A stretch of DNA of 64,000 nt from Amycolatopsis saalfeldensis (GCF_900110575.1 NZ_FOEF01000008.1:248001-312000), one strand, 5' to 3'; counted from the stretch's first letter, positions 7,625 to 16,890 are shown. Notes: a model not told the origin generated them from the sequence alone. Made by a program: numbers and translations.

Positions 7625-8464
7625 TCAGGAGGGCCGCCGCGCGACCGCGCACCAGGCGAACGGCCGGGTCTCGGCTTCCACCGCCGAGACCGTCTGCTCC
7701 GGGCGCCAGTCCGGCAGCGCCGTCATCCCCGGCTCCAGCAGGGGCCAGCCGCCGAACCACGGCAGGATCTCCTCGGCCGAGCGCAGGTACGCGGGGTTCG
7801 AGGTGTCGCGGTAGGCGTCGACGAAACGGCGGACCTCCGCGGCACGCTCGGGCGGCGCGTCTTCCGTGCAGGTGCCGTGTGTCACGGCCAGCCAGGACCC
7901 CGGCGCGAGCTTCGCGCGGTAGGTGGCCATCAGGCCGTCGGGGTCGTCGGCCGGGCCGATGAAGTGCAGCACGGTGATCATCAGCAGGCAGACGGGCTCC
8001 GACCAGTCGATCAGCCGCCGCGTGGCCTCGTCGTCGAACACCGCTGCCGGGTCGCGGATGTCGCATTGGGCCAGGCCGGCCCAGTCCGTGGCGTCTTCAC
8101 GCTCGAGGATGAGGGTCGAGTGCGCGGCGGCCACGGCCTCGTAGTCCACGTAGACGACAGCGGCGGGCTCGTCCTCGGGCAGCCGGTCGCGCACGATCTC
8201 GTGCACGTTGCCCGCCGTCGGCACGCCGGAGCCGAGGTCGACGAACTGCCGGACGCCCGCGTCCAGCGCGGCCTCGACCACCCGGTTCATGAACGCCCGG
8301 TTCTGCCGCGAGATCGGCCGGATCAGCGGCCAGACCTTCTCCACCCGGCGGCCGAACTCGCGGTCGACGGCCCAGTTCTGCGAACCGCCCAGGTACCAGT
8401 CGTAGACCCGGGCCGCGGACGGCTTCTCGATGTCGACGCCGGGCGGCACCTCGTCCGCGGTCAT
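7625..8464 (-). CDS. SAM-dependent methyltransferase (DUF574 type)
   Basis: 279 aa from the ATG at 8464, which overlaps the stop of the upstream gene (ATGA), so the two are translationally coupled. Diagnostic segments are VDIEKPSAARVYDWYLGG, QNRAFMNRVV, the SAM-binding motif VDLGSGVPTAGNVHE and a VVYVDYE strand with its acidic end, all typical of the S-adenosylmethionine methyltransferase family formerly DUF574 that is very abundant in filamentous actinomycetes. The substrate is unknown. It is closely similar to its upstream neighbour along its whole length, so the pair arose by tandem duplication. Confidence 0.9.
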   Translation of the reverse strand: MTADEVPPGVDIEKPSAARVYDWYLGGSQNWAVDREFGRRVEKVWPLIRPISRQNRAFMNRVVEAALDAGVRQFVDLGSGVPTAGNVHEIVRDRLPEDEPAAVVYVDYEAVAAAHSTLILEREDATDWAGLAQCDIRDPAAVFDDEATRRLIDWSEPVCLLMITVLHFIGPADDPDGLMATYRAKLAPGSWLAVTHGTCTEDAPPERAAEVRRFVDAYRDTSNPAYLRSAEEILPWFGGWPLLEPGMTALPDWRPEQTVSAVEAETRPFAWCAVARRPS

Positions 8465-9315
8465 GCCGGCGGCTTCTCCGCGACCCCGCACCAGGCGAAC
8501 GGGCGCGCCTCGGCCTCGACCGCGTTCAGCTCCCGCTCCGGGCGCCAGTCCGGCAGGTGCGTGATGCCCGGCTCCAGCAGCGGCCAGCCGCCGAACAGCG
8601 GCTCGATCTCGGCGCGGTCGCGCAGCCACATCGGGTTGCTGGTCTTGCGGTACTGCTCGACGAGCCAGCGCAGGCCCTCCAGCGCCGGGCCGCTGCCGTC
8701 ACCCTCGCTCATCTGGGAGATGGCGAGCCAGCTGCCGGGCGCGAGCGCGTCGCGGTAGGCCTTGACCATGCCCTCCGGATCGTCGTCCGGGCCGACGAAG
8801 TGCAGCACCGCCATCATCATCAGGCAGACCGGCCGGTCGAAGTCGATCAGCTCGCGGGTGACCTCGTCACGCAGCACCGTCCTCGGCTTGCGCATGTCCG
8901 AGTGGACGATGCCCGCCCAGTCGGTGGCCGCCGCTTCTTCCAGGATCAGCGTGGCGTGCGCGACGGCGACCGGCTCGTAGTCGACGTACACCACGGTCGC
9001 GCTGTCCTCGTCGTCCAGCTCGGCCTCGATGATCTCGTGCACGTTGCCCGCCGTCGGCACGCCGGAGCCGAGGTCGACGAACTGCCGGACGCCGGCCTGC
9101 AGCGCCGCGCGCACCACCCGGTTCATGAACTCGCGGTTCTGCTTCGCGCCGGGTTTCACCAGCGACCACTGCCGCTCGACCCGGCGGCCGAACTCGCGGT
9201 CGACGGCCCAGTTCTGGGTGCCCCCGAGGTACCAGTCGTAGATCCGGGCTGCCGACGGCTTGTCGGTGTCCACGCCTTCCGGCGCTCTCGGTGCGGAATC
9301 CGGCTGATCGGTCAC
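8461..9315 (-). CDS. SAM-dependent methyltransferase (DUF574 type), paralogue
   Basis: 284 aa. It has the same architecture as the gene it overlaps by 4 nt: VDTDKPSAARIYDWYLGG, QNREFMNRVVRAAL, VDLGSGVPTAGNVHE, VYVDYEPVA and a C-terminal LFGGWPLLEPGITHLPDWRPE block. The methyl acceptor is unknown; such enzymes are often found near regulators or biosynthetic genes, but none is adjacent here. It is the first gene of a two-gene minus-strand operon. Confidence 0.9.
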   Translation of the reverse strand: MTDQPDSAPRAPEGVDTDKPSAARIYDWYLGGTQNWAVDREFGRRVERQWSLVKPGAKQNREFMNRVVRAALQAGVRQFVDLGSGVPTAGNVHEIIEAELDDEDSATVVYVDYEPVAVAHATLILEEAAATDWAGIVHSDMRKPRTVLRDEVTRELIDFDRPVCLMMMAVLHFVGPDDDPEGMVKAYRDALAPGSWLAISQMSEGDGSGPALEGLRWLVEQYRKTSNPMWLRDRAEIEPLFGGWPLLEPGITHLPDWRPERELNAVEAEARPFAWCGVAEKPPA

Positions 9316-9417
9316 GTCGACGACTCCCCTCGTCCGGCCATTGCAGCCAGCCTAGTCAGCGGGGCCGCGGCGGGCAGCCGCCAGTCGCCCCGGGGGGACC
9401 GCTCGTCGCAGGGGCGG

Positions 9418-10365
9418 TCAGCGGACGGCGGGTCGCCGCTGCCAGCCTGTCCACAGTGGACGGTAGCCCTGGGCGTACCAGAACGGCGTCGACCGCGGGT
9501 TGGCCAGCGCGTGGTGCAGGAGGACGACGTCGGCGCCCGCCTCGTCGAAGACCTGGTGCGCGTGCGCCGCCAGCGCGGTGCCGACGCCGGCCGAACGAGC
9601 CGCCTCGGCGACCGCCAAGGAAGAGAGGTACCCGACGCGCGAGGCGGCGACGCGGTGCTTGATCCACGACGTCTCGTCCGGCATCTGCAGCACGGCCATG
9701 CCCAGCGGCTGCCCGTACAGCTCCGCGATCCAGACCTGCGGCTCCGGGCGCTCCAGCTGGCGCAACAGCTCCTTCGACACCACTTCCTCGGCTCCGGGCC
9801 GCACCGTGACGCGGCCGAACTGCGCGTCGTACCGCTGCAGCTCCAGCATCAGGCCGACGGCGGTGTCCAGGTCGTCCGGCGTCGCGTGGCGGATGCAGAC
9901 GCCGGGGGTCGCGGCGGGTCCGGGAGCGGCCATCCGCTGGGCCGGGCGGACCGCGATCACGCCGGCCGGCGCGAAGCCGTGGCGCAGGAGTTCGGCGGTT
10001 CCGGCGGTGTCCCGGCTGGGCCGGGAGAGCACTGCCGCACATTCGGGGTCCCCCGGGCGGGCGAGGGTCCGCAGGTGTTCATCCCATCGAGTGAGCAGGG
10101 CGTCCAGGGCGGCCGCGGGGTCGGGTCCGGCGAGCTGGACCTCGAGCCGGTGCTCGGCCAGCGCCCGCCAGATGGACTGGGGGCTGTCGGCGCCCAGCTC
10201 GGTGTGGGTGGCCAGGCCGGCCGCGCCGGTGGCGCCGACCTGGGCGGACAGGACCGTGGCGTCCCCGTTGACCTCGAAGGGGAATGGCGCGGGAAGCAAG
10301 GCGTCCACCGTGGCGATCCGCGCCGCGTGTCCGGTGGCAGTCACGTCGTTGTGCATGCTTTCCAT
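9418..10365 (-). CDS. GNAT-family N-acetyltransferase
   Basis: 315 aa from the ATG at 10365; a second ATG at 10356 (MHNDV) is also possible. The C-terminal half is a GNAT domain: VCIRHATPDDLDTAVGLMLEL at its start, a core strand YLSSLAVAEAARSAGVGTALAAHA holding the acetyl-CoA pyrophosphate loop (R-x-x-G-x-G/A variant), then NPRSTPFWYAQGYRPLW. The N-terminal part (about 150 residues) looks like a degenerate second GNAT-like unit (TLARPGDPECAAVLSRPSRD), as in many two-domain actinobacterial acetyltransferases. Substrate unknown. Confidence 0.8.
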   Translation of the reverse strand: MESMHNDVTATGHAARIATVDALLPAPFPFEVNGDATVLSAQVGATGAAGLATHTELGADSPQSIWRALAEHRLEVQLAGPDPAAALDALLTRWDEHLRTLARPGDPECAAVLSRPSRDTAGTAELLRHGFAPAGVIAVRPAQRMAAPGPAATPGVCIRHATPDDLDTAVGLMLELQRYDAQFGRVTVRPGAEEVVSKELLRQLERPEPQVWIAELYGQPLGMAVLQMPDETSWIKHRVAASRVGYLSSLAVAEAARSAGVGTALAAHAHQVFDEAGADVVLLHHALANPRSTPFWYAQGYRPLWTGWQRRPAVR

Positions 10366-10621
10366 TGTCGTCCCGCGAGCGCCGGCAGAACCCCAGAACA
10401 CACCCCGCAGCGCCCGATGGGGCCGGATCAGAGCCGAACGGGGCGTTTCACTCCTTGGTCCACGCAGGTCAGCGCCACAACCCCATTGTTAACCCTGGGG
10501 TGATCTCCTACTGTCTCGAAAGGGACACGGGTACGCCCTACGGGGTACGGTATTGCCCTTGTCCACACCTGACGTCACTGATCGAGCGCGACCGGTTGGG
10601 CAGCCGGGAAGGAATGGTCGG

Positions 10622-13251
10622 ATGCCGGACACGAACGCCCACCCCGATTCCACCGGGGCGAGGCAGGGCAGGGGTGGCGCCGGATCCGGGACCCTGACCG
10701 AGGCCCGGACGGACGAGCGGCGATTCCGCGTCTACACCTTCGCCGTGCTGAGCCTCGGGCTCGTCGCCGCGTTCGCGGTCAGCACGTGGCTGCCGTTCCA
10801 CGGCTCGGCCAAGCTGTGGTGGATCGGCCCGGTCCTCGCGCTCGCCTTCCTGCTCGCCGAGCAGCTCGGTATCAACGTCGACGTGCGCAGCGGCATCTCG
10901 TGGACGATCTCGTTCACCGAAATTCCGCTGGTAATCGGTTTCTTCGTGGCGCCGTTCGAGGTCGTGCTGGCCGCGCACCTGGTCGCCGGCATCGGCACGC
11001 TGCTGGCCCGCAAGGTGTCCGGCCGCGTCCTCTACAACGCGGGCGCGTTCCTGCTCGAGATCACCGGCGCCTTCGCCGTGGCCGGGCTGGTGAAGCAGGC
11101 GATCGGCGGCGGCGAGGCCATGCCGTGGATCGCCGCGCTGGCCGGCACGCTGACCGCGCCGCTGGTCAGCACGCTGCTGGCGCTCGCCGCCGTGCGCGTG
11201 CTGCGCCGCCGGATGCGCGTGAGCACGGCGATCCGGCTCACCGGCCGCATCCTGGTGGTCGGCTTCGTGAACGCGTCGGTGGGCCTGTCCGGCTACCTCG
11301 TCATCTCCAGCACCCCGCAGGCCTGGCCGCTGGTGCTGGCCGTTTTCCTCGGCCTGACCGCGCTGTACTGGGCCTACTCCGACCTGCTGCGCGAGCAACG
11401 GGACATGGAGGCGCTGTCCGACGTGAGCCTGATGGTCGCGCGCTCGGGCCAGCAGGCCGCCGCGCGCCCGGCCAGCCGGGCCGACGAGCTCGTGGGCGGC
11501 GTCGACGTCCGCGAGTGGGCCACCATCGCCGAGCGGATCAAGGACCAGCTCGCCGCCGGGCGCGTGGTCCTGCGGCTGCGGCTGGAGGCGAAGGACACGA
11601 TGCGCGTGGTCGTGGCCGGCGACGAGCTGCCGGTGCCGACCCGGCCGCCGACGACCCGCTGCTGCGCCTGCCCGGCGCGCACGTCCGCCACTTCCGCATC
11701 ACCGAGGCGAACCCCGACGTCCGCGCCGCGCTGCTCGACCGCGGCGCGCAGGAAGCGCTCGTGGTGCCGCTGCGCACCGGGAACCAGCTGCTCGGCGTCG
11801 TCGAGGCGCACGACCGGCTCTCGCGCTGGCGGGGCTTCGGCAAGTACGACGTCCAGCTGCTCGGCACGATGGCCAGCCACCTCGCGACCTCGCTCGACAA
11901 CCGCAGGCTGCTCGCCACGCTGCGCCACGACGCGTACCACGACCCGCTCACCGGGCACCTGAACCGGCCGGGCTTCCAGCAGATCGCGAAGGAGCCGCTG
12001 CGCGACTCGGCCGACGCCGTGGTGCTGCGCATCGACCTCGACGTCTTCTCCACCGTCAGCGACGCCCTCGGCTACTCGTGGGCGGACCGGATGGTGATCG
12101 CGGCCGGCCGGCGGATCCGCGACGCGCTGGGCCCGGACGTCCCGCTCGCGCGGCTGGAGGGCGCGTCGTTCGCCGCGCTGCTCGTCGGCTGCACGCAGGA
12201 GAATGCCCACGCCTCGGCCGAGCGCCTGCGCGTCCAGCTCTCCGCGCCGTACCCGGTCGACCGGCTTTCGGTCGAGGCGAACGCGATGATCGGCTACGCC
12301 GCCACGACCTCCGACGAGAACGGCGAGCAGGTCGACGTGGACGGGCTGCTGCAGCGCGCCGACGTCGCCGTCCGCGCCACCCGCGGCGGCGAGGAGGTCC
12401 GCGGCTACGCGCCGAGCATGGGCCAGATCTTCCTGCGCCGCTTCCAGCTCGTCACGCAGTTCCGGCAGTCGCTGGAGGACGGGCACGTGTCCGTGCACTA
12501 CCAGCCGAAGATCTCGCTGCCGAACCGTCAGGTGCAGGGCGTCGAGGCGCTGGTGCGCTGGGTGCACCCGGAGTTCGGCCGGCTCGGGCCGGACGAGTTC
12601 GTGCCCGCCATCGAGGCGGCCGGCCTGATCGGCGTGCTGACGTCGTTCGTGCTGGAGGAGTCGCTCAAGCGCGTGCGCAAGTGGCTCGACGAGGGCCTGC
12701 GCATCTCCGCGGCGGTGAACCTGTCCGTGCGGAACCTGGCCGACGAGGACTTCCCGGCGAAGGTCCAGCGCGAGCTGGAGCGCTTCGACATCCCGCCCGA
12801 GCTGCTCACGTTCGAGCTGACCGAGTCCGGGGTGATGTCCGACCCGCAGAAGGCGCTGCCGATCCTGCGCGAGCTGCACTCGCTGGGCATCGAGCTGGCC
12901 GTGGACGACTTCGGCACGGGCTACTCGTCGCTGGCGTACCTGCGGCAGCTGCCGGTGGACCAGGTGAAGATCGACAAGAGCTTCGTGCTCGGCATGGGCA
13001 CGGACCTCGGCGACCTCGCCGTGGTGCGCTCGATCGTCGAGCTGGGCCACTCACTGGGGCTGACGGTGGTCGCCGAGGGCGTCGAGGAGGACGTCGCGCG
13101 CGACCAGCTGGAGGCGATGGGCTGTGACGTGGCCCAGGGCTACCTGATCTCGCGCCCGCTGCCCGAGGACCGCCTGGAGGCCTGGCTGCAGGCCCGCACG
13201 GCGCGCTCGCCGGGCCGCCACTCCGAGACCGTCCTGACCCTCCTGACCTGA
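10622..13251 (+). pseudogene. Membrane GAF-GGDEF-EAL cyclic-di-GMP protein, frameshifted
   Basis: The start is ATG 10622 with GGAAGGA upstream. Frame 1 encodes a short soluble head, six or more membrane segments (about residues 38-255) and the start of a GAF-like domain. After VAGDELPVPT (residue 340, near 11640) homology jumps to another frame for the rest of the GAF domain, a GGDEF domain with a degenerate active site (EGASF), and an EAL domain with EALVRW, FELTES and DDFGTGYS intact. Adding one C to the CCC run at 11640-11642 restores a single frame of 876 aa. The EAL domain would hydrolyse c-di-GMP. This is either a true one-base deletion or a sequencing error in a C-run. Confidence 0.85.
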
Positions 13252-13328
13252 GGTTTTGCCGCAAACCGACCCCGGCTGCACGACCGGGTGAGGCGCCTTG
13301 TAATCTTTTCTAGGCTTCAACGAGGCAG

Positions 13329-13401
13329 GCCCCTTTAGCTCAGTCGGCAGAGCGTCTCCATGGTAAGGAGAAGGTCTACGGTTCGATTCCGTAAAGGGGC
13401 T
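13329..13401 (+). tRNA. tRNA-Thr (GGT)
   Basis: 73 nt. Acceptor GCCCCTT pairs with AAGGGGC, with discriminator T. Anticodon stem TCTCC/GGAGA holds the loop ATGGTAA with anticodon GGT. D arm (AGCTCAGTCGGCAGAGC) and T arm (GGTTCGATTCC) are normal. No CCA is encoded. The order Thr-Met-rpmG is the same as in mycobacteria. Confidence 0.95.
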
Positions 13402-13451
13402 CGTAAGCCTAAGCCGCGATACGTTACTGTGTCGCGGCTTGGGTCGTGTAG

Positions 13452-13524
13452 GGCGGTGTAGCTCAGTTGGCAGAGCAAGCGGCTCATAATCGCTGTGTCG
13501 CCGGTTCAAGTCCGGCCACCGCTA
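13452..13524 (+). tRNA. tRNA-Met (CAT), elongator type
   Basis: 73 nt. Acceptor GGCGGTG pairs with CACCGCT through one G-U pair. The anticodon loop CTCATAA carries CAT. The T arm is GCCGGTTCAAGTCCGGC. A fully paired first base pair and the absence of three G-C pairs in the anticodon stem argue against an initiator tRNA. A tRNA-Ile2 with modified CAT is the alternative, judged less likely by position next to tRNA-Thr and rpmG. Confidence 0.9.
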
Positions 13525-13574
13525 CGCGGTAACACTGGGGCTGTTGTCCCCGGACCTAGAGAGAAGGAAACGCT

Positions 13575-13739
13575 GTGGCTGCCACCGACGTGCGACCCAA
13601 GATCACGCTGGCGTGCGAGGAGTGCAAGCACCGCAACTACATCACCAAGAAGAACCGGCGCAACGACCCGGATCGCCTGGAGATGAAGAAGTTCTGCCCG
13701 AACTGCGGTACGCACCGGACTCACAAAGAGACCCGCTGA
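13575..13739 (+). CDS. rpmG: 50S ribosomal protein L33
   Basis: 54 aa from a GTG start with AGAAGGA upstream. It contains both Cys pairs (CEEC at about 14-17 and CPNC at 41-44), so it is the zinc-binding C+ form; many actinobacteria keep a second, cysteine-free paralogue for zinc starvation. The sequence ITLACEECKHRNYITKKNRR is characteristic. It lies right after tRNA-Met and before hadA, as in mycobacteria. The gene is too short for many gene finders but is certain. Confidence 0.96.
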   Translation: MAATDVRPKITLACEECKHRNYITKKNRRNDPDRLEMKKFCPNCGTHRTHKETR

Positions 13740-13764
13740 CGCGAGCGCGGTTCTTTCCAGCTTG

Positions 13765-13799
13765 AAGAAGCCGTCCCGGGTGTCCCGGGGCGGCTTCTT
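13765..13799 (+). terminator. Hairpin terminator after rpmG
   Basis: AAGAAGCCG-T-CCCGGG, loop TGT, CCCGGG-G-CGGCTTCTT: a 16-bp stem with one T-G pair, 25 nt after the rpmG stop. It is nearly symmetrical and ends in TTCTT. Confidence 0.75.
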
Positions 13800-13863
13800 G
13801 CCGTCCGGCAACGCGTGCCGCGCACCCCGGCGTTCCGCGGCGCCCGTCGGATAACCTCACCGG

Positions 13864-14313
13864 GTGCCTTTGGACCAGTCGTTCGCCGGGCGGAGCTATC
13901 CGCCGACCAGCAAGTACGCAGTGAGCCGGGAGAAGATCCGGGAGTTCGCCGACGCGATCGGCGACGAGAGCGCGTTCTACCGCGACCCGGAGACGGCCCG
14001 CGCGGCCGGCCACCCGGACGTGCTCGCGCCCCCGACGTTCATCACCATCCTCAACCTGCCGAAGATCAACGGGATCGTGAACGACCCCGAGCTCGGCCTC
14101 GACTACTCGCGCATGGTCCACGGCGACCAGCGGTTCAGCTACGAGCGCCCGGTGCACGCGGGCGACGTGCTGGAGATCGCGGCGCGCATCGACTCGATCA
14201 TGTCCCGCGCGGGCAACGACTTCATCAACCTGCGCTCGGAGATCACCGACGCGGACGGCAAGCTCGTCTGCGTCACCCAGGCCCAGCTCGTGGTCCGCGG
14301 GGAGGACGCGTGA
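13864..14313 (+). CDS. hadA: (3R)-hydroxyacyl-ACP dehydratase subunit HadA-like
   Basis: 149 aa from GTG. This is a hot-dog-fold FAS1-like dehydratase/MaoC N-terminal domain: SYPPTSKYAVSREKIREFADA, LAPPTFITIL, GLDYSRMVHGDQRF, YERPVHAGDVL. HadA is the non-catalytic partner that shapes the acyl pocket of the HadAB dehydratase acting on 3-hydroxyacyl-ACP in FAS-II. It overlaps hadB by 4 nt (GTGA), so the two subunits are made together. In mycobacteria hadC follows; it is absent here, which fits a genus without mycolic acids. The exact acyl substrate is unknown. Confidence 0.88.
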   Translation: MPLDQSFAGRSYPPTSKYAVSREKIREFADAIGDESAFYRDPETARAAGHPDVLAPPTFITILNLPKINGIVNDPELGLDYSRMVHGDQRFSYERPVHAGDVLEIAARIDSIMSRAGNDFINLRSEITDADGKLVCVTQAQLVVRGEDA

Positions 14314-14708
14314 ACGTCGGAGACGAACTGCCGCCGCTGGAGGTCCGCGTCACGCGGGACCAGCTCGTCCGGTACGCGGGCGCCTCGCTGGACTTCAACC
14401 CGATCCACTGGAACCAGCGCTTCGCCACCGAGGTCGGGCTCCCGGACGTGATCGCGCACGGCATGCTCACCATGGCCCTGGCCGGCCGCGTGGCCACGGA
14501 CTGGCTCGGCGACCCGGGCCGGCTGGTGGACTTCAGCGCCCGCTTCACCCGCCCCGTCGTCGTCCCGGACGACGACGAGGGCGCCCTGGTCGAGCTGAGC
14601 GGCAAGGTCGGCGCGATCTCCGAGGACGGCATCGCGCGCCTCGACCTGGTGGTCAAGTTCGACGGGAAGACGGTGCTGGGCAAGCCGCAGGTGCTCGTCC
14701 GCGCCTGA
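14310..14708 (+). CDS. hadB: (3R)-hydroxyacyl-ACP dehydratase catalytic subunit HadB-like
   Basis: 132 aa from the GTG overlapping the hadA stop. This is a MaoC-like hot-dog domain with the catalytic hydratase dyad in LDFNPIHWN (Asp28 and His33) followed by LPDVIAHGMLTMALAGR. It is expected to dehydrate (3R)-hydroxyacyl-ACP to trans-2-enoyl-ACP together with HadA. It ends 4 bp before the convergent SGNH hydrolase gene. Confidence 0.9.
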   Translation: MNVGDELPPLEVRVTRDQLVRYAGASLDFNPIHWNQRFATEVGLPDVIAHGMLTMALAGRVATDWLGDPGRLVDFSARFTRPVVVPDDDEGALVELSGKVGAISEDGIARLDLVVKFDGKTVLGKPQVLVRA

Positions 14709-14712
14709 CTCG

Positions 14713-15621
14713 TCAGTTCGAGCCGACCAGTGACTCGACGACGTCGGCCATGCCCGCTTCACCTCGCGCGTTGGGGTGGAGCGGGGCGGCCGGCGAGAGC
14801 GGGATGAGGCCTTCGATCCAGCGCGTGTCCGAGCCGGTGCAGACGTCGTGGCCCTTGCTCGGGGCGGCGGTGTCGGCATACCCCGCTTCGTGGGACTTCG
14901 CCTGGCCCTTGAGCATGTCGTTCATCTTGCCCAGCTCGTCGCGCAGGTACGCGACGTCGCCGGAGCCCAGCGGGACCGCGGGCCAGCAGCCGTCGCCGTC
15001 CGGGAGCACCGTGGGGTAGCCGACGACGATCACCCGCGCCTTCGGGGCCTTCTGGTGGATCCGGTCGAGCACCGCGCCGACCTTGTCCGCGGTGGCCGTG
15101 ATCCGGTCGGCGAGCTGGTCGTGGCCGCCGGCGGTGAGCTTGTCATGGCACGGCTCGCCGTCGCGGTGCGAGGTCACGCAGCTCGGCGCGAGGGCGATGA
15201 AACCGATGTCGTTGCCGCCGATGCCGAGGGTGACCAGCGTGGTCGACGACGTCACGGCGTCCAGCTGCGGCGGGTTCGTGCCGTTGTGCGTGCTCTGCGA
15301 GCCGGCCATGTCCGACGTCTTCGCGCCGCTGCAGCTGACGTCCACGAACTCCGCCGGCTTCACCTTCGCGGCCACGAGGTGCGGGTAGTTGTTGTCCGAG
15401 CGGCTGCAGCCGGCCGGGCTGCCCGCCTGCTTCCCGGTCCGCGGCGCCGAGGTGTAGGAGTCGCCGAGCGCGACGTACCGCCCGGTGCCGCCGCCGGTGC
15501 CGGCGCCCGACGGCGGCGCGGTCGAGGAGTCGTGCTTGGACTTGTAGTAGCCGTACCCGAGCAGCCCGGCCACGATCACCAGCGCCAGCAGCCCGCATCC
15601 GCCGTTCTTTTTCCCCGCCAC
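14713..15621 (-). CDS. Membrane-anchored SGNH/GDSL hydrolase
   Basis: 302 aa. After a short basic N-terminus a single hydrophobic segment (about residues 9-25, GLLALVIVAGLLGYGYY) anchors or exports the protein. A Gly/Thr-rich linker precedes the esterase domain. SGNH blocks are visible: block I YVALGDSYTSA with the nucleophile Ser, block II Gly in the SCSGAKTSD region, block III GIGGNDIGF with Asn, and block V PLHPNARGEAGM with the catalytic His. Cysteines at regular places suggest disulfides, as in secreted actinomycete lipases. The likely role is an extracytoplasmic esterase or lipase; the substrate is unknown. Confidence 0.88.
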   Translation of the reverse strand: MAGKKNGGCGLLALVIVAGLLGYGYYKSKHDSSTAPPSGAGTGGGTGRYVALGDSYTSAPRTGKQAGSPAGCSRSDNNYPHLVAAKVKPAEFVDVSCSGAKTSDMAGSQSTHNGTNPPQLDAVTSSTTLVTLGIGGNDIGFIALAPSCVTSHRDGEPCHDKLTAGGHDQLADRITATADKVGAVLDRIHQKAPKARVIVVGYPTVLPDGDGCWPAVPLGSGDVAYLRDELGKMNDMLKGQAKSHEAGYADTAAPSKGHDVCTGSDTRWIEGLIPLSPAAPLHPNARGEAGMADVVESLVGSN

Positions 15622-15694
15622 TCGTTCGTTTCTACTGGATCCGGTCCCGGGTTACGACCAGTATCCGGGTGATCACCGCGCCTCGCTGCCGGTG

Positions 15695-16585
15695 TCAGAC
15701 GGCGGCGTACAGCTCCTCGGCCAGCTCCAGCGCGTGCGCCACGTTGTCGGCGACGTAGTGCAGGTCCACGAACGCCTCGGTGTACCCCTCGTCCGCGACC
15801 TGCTTGAGCCGGCCGGCGATGTCGGCCACCGTCATGCCCGCGCGCGGGTTGGCGCGCAGGACGCGGCGCAGCGACGCCGGGTCGCGCCCGGCCTCGGTGG
15901 CGGCCGCCGAGATCGTCGACCACATCCCGCGCAGGTGCTCCACGGGCGCCAGGGTCGGGAGCCAGCCGTCGGCCGCCTGGCCGACGCGGCGCAGCGCCCG
16001 CTCCGACATGCCGCCCACCATGATCGGCGGATGCGGCCGCTGAGCGGGACGCAGCCCGATCCGCGACTGGGGGATCTGCCAGTGCTCGCCTTCGTGCCCG
16101 GCCGGGTCGGCGGTCCAGAGCGTGCGCAGGACGTCGATCAGCTCGTCGAGGCGAGCGCCACGGCCGGCCCACGGGACGCCGGTGACGGTGTACTCGTCGC
16201 GCAGCCAGCCCAGGCCGAGGCCGACGTCGAGGCGGCCGCCGGAGAGCAGGTCGAGCGACGTGAGCGAGCGCGCCAGCAGGACGGGTGAGTAGACCGGTGC
16301 GACGAGCGTGCTCGTGCCGAGGCGCGCGGTGCTCGTGGCGCCCGCGGCGGCCGTGAGCGTGACGATCGGGTCGATGAACGTGACGAGCTCCGGCGGGTAG
16401 GGCTGCTCGGCCGTCCCGCCGCCCGGGTAGTAGTCCGACGGGTCGACCGGGGTGAGTACCCGGTCACCGGTCCACAGCGAGGAGTAGCCGATCCGCTCGG
16501 CCGCGGCCGCGAATCCGGCGATGGCGGCGGGGTCGGCGAGCTTGCCGTACTGCGGCAGGGCGAGTCCGAGTCGTAACGCGGTCAC
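15695..16585 (-). CDS. LLM-class F420-dependent oxidoreductase
   Basis: 296 aa from the GTG at 16585, chosen because AAGGAGG lies 4 nt upstream and the product starts at the first beta strand (LRLGLALPQYG). The luciferase-like monooxygenase fold is shown by SLWTGDRVLTPVDPSDYYPGG, ARLGTSTLVAPVYSPVLLARS, LDLLSGGRLDVGLGLGWLRDE and RPHPPIMVGGMSERALRR. Family members of this type use coenzyme F420 rather than FMN in actinomycetes. Substrate unknown. A longer reading frame exists upstream but lacks a ribosome-binding site. Confidence 0.87.
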   Translation of the reverse strand: MTALRLGLALPQYGKLADPAAIAGFAAAAERIGYSSLWTGDRVLTPVDPSDYYPGGGTAEQPYPPELVTFIDPIVTLTAAAGATSTARLGTSTLVAPVYSPVLLARSLTSLDLLSGGRLDVGLGLGWLRDEYTVTGVPWAGRGARLDELIDVLRTLWTADPAGHEGEHWQIPQSRIGLRPAQRPHPPIMVGGMSERALRRVGQAADGWLPTLAPVEHLRGMWSTISAAATEAGRDPASLRRVLRANPRAGMTVADIAGRLKQVADEGYTEAFVDLHYVADNVAHALELAEELYAAV

Positions 16586-16890
16586 CGGGCCTCCTTGAAG
16601 GTGGCTTTCCTTGCGGGGAAGGGAGATTCGGTCGCCGCTCGCGGTTCGCCGCCCGCCGCGGGGCAGTTCGGCGATTAATCGCGAAACGGGGCACGCCGTC
16701 ATCCTGGCACGGCCGCCCCGAGGGTGCCGCGCTCGGCGGTGGACGGGGCGGACTGCTCTGAAGGGGCGCGGTTGCGAGACTCCATACGGCTTGCCGTAGA
16801 CTTCTGAACTCGGAACGCACTACGGTCAGCCCCGCTGGATGGTGGGGATGATGGAATGCGTCCTCCGGAGCCCGGGCAACCGGGTTCCAC
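16586..16890. other. 305-bp intergenic region upstream of tRNA-Trp/secE
   Basis: No gene is supported here. It holds the upstream region of the oxidoreductase gene on the left and the probable promoter of the tRNA-Trp-secE-nusG unit on the right. Confidence 0.6.
16772..16802 (+). promoter_or_regulatory. Candidate promoter of tRNA-Trp-secE-nusG
   Basis: TTGCGA (16772-16777), 19-nt spacer, TAGACT (16797-16802), about 90 nt before tRNA-Trp. The -10 matches TAnnnT; the spacer is long. Sequence-based guess only. Confidence 0.35.
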
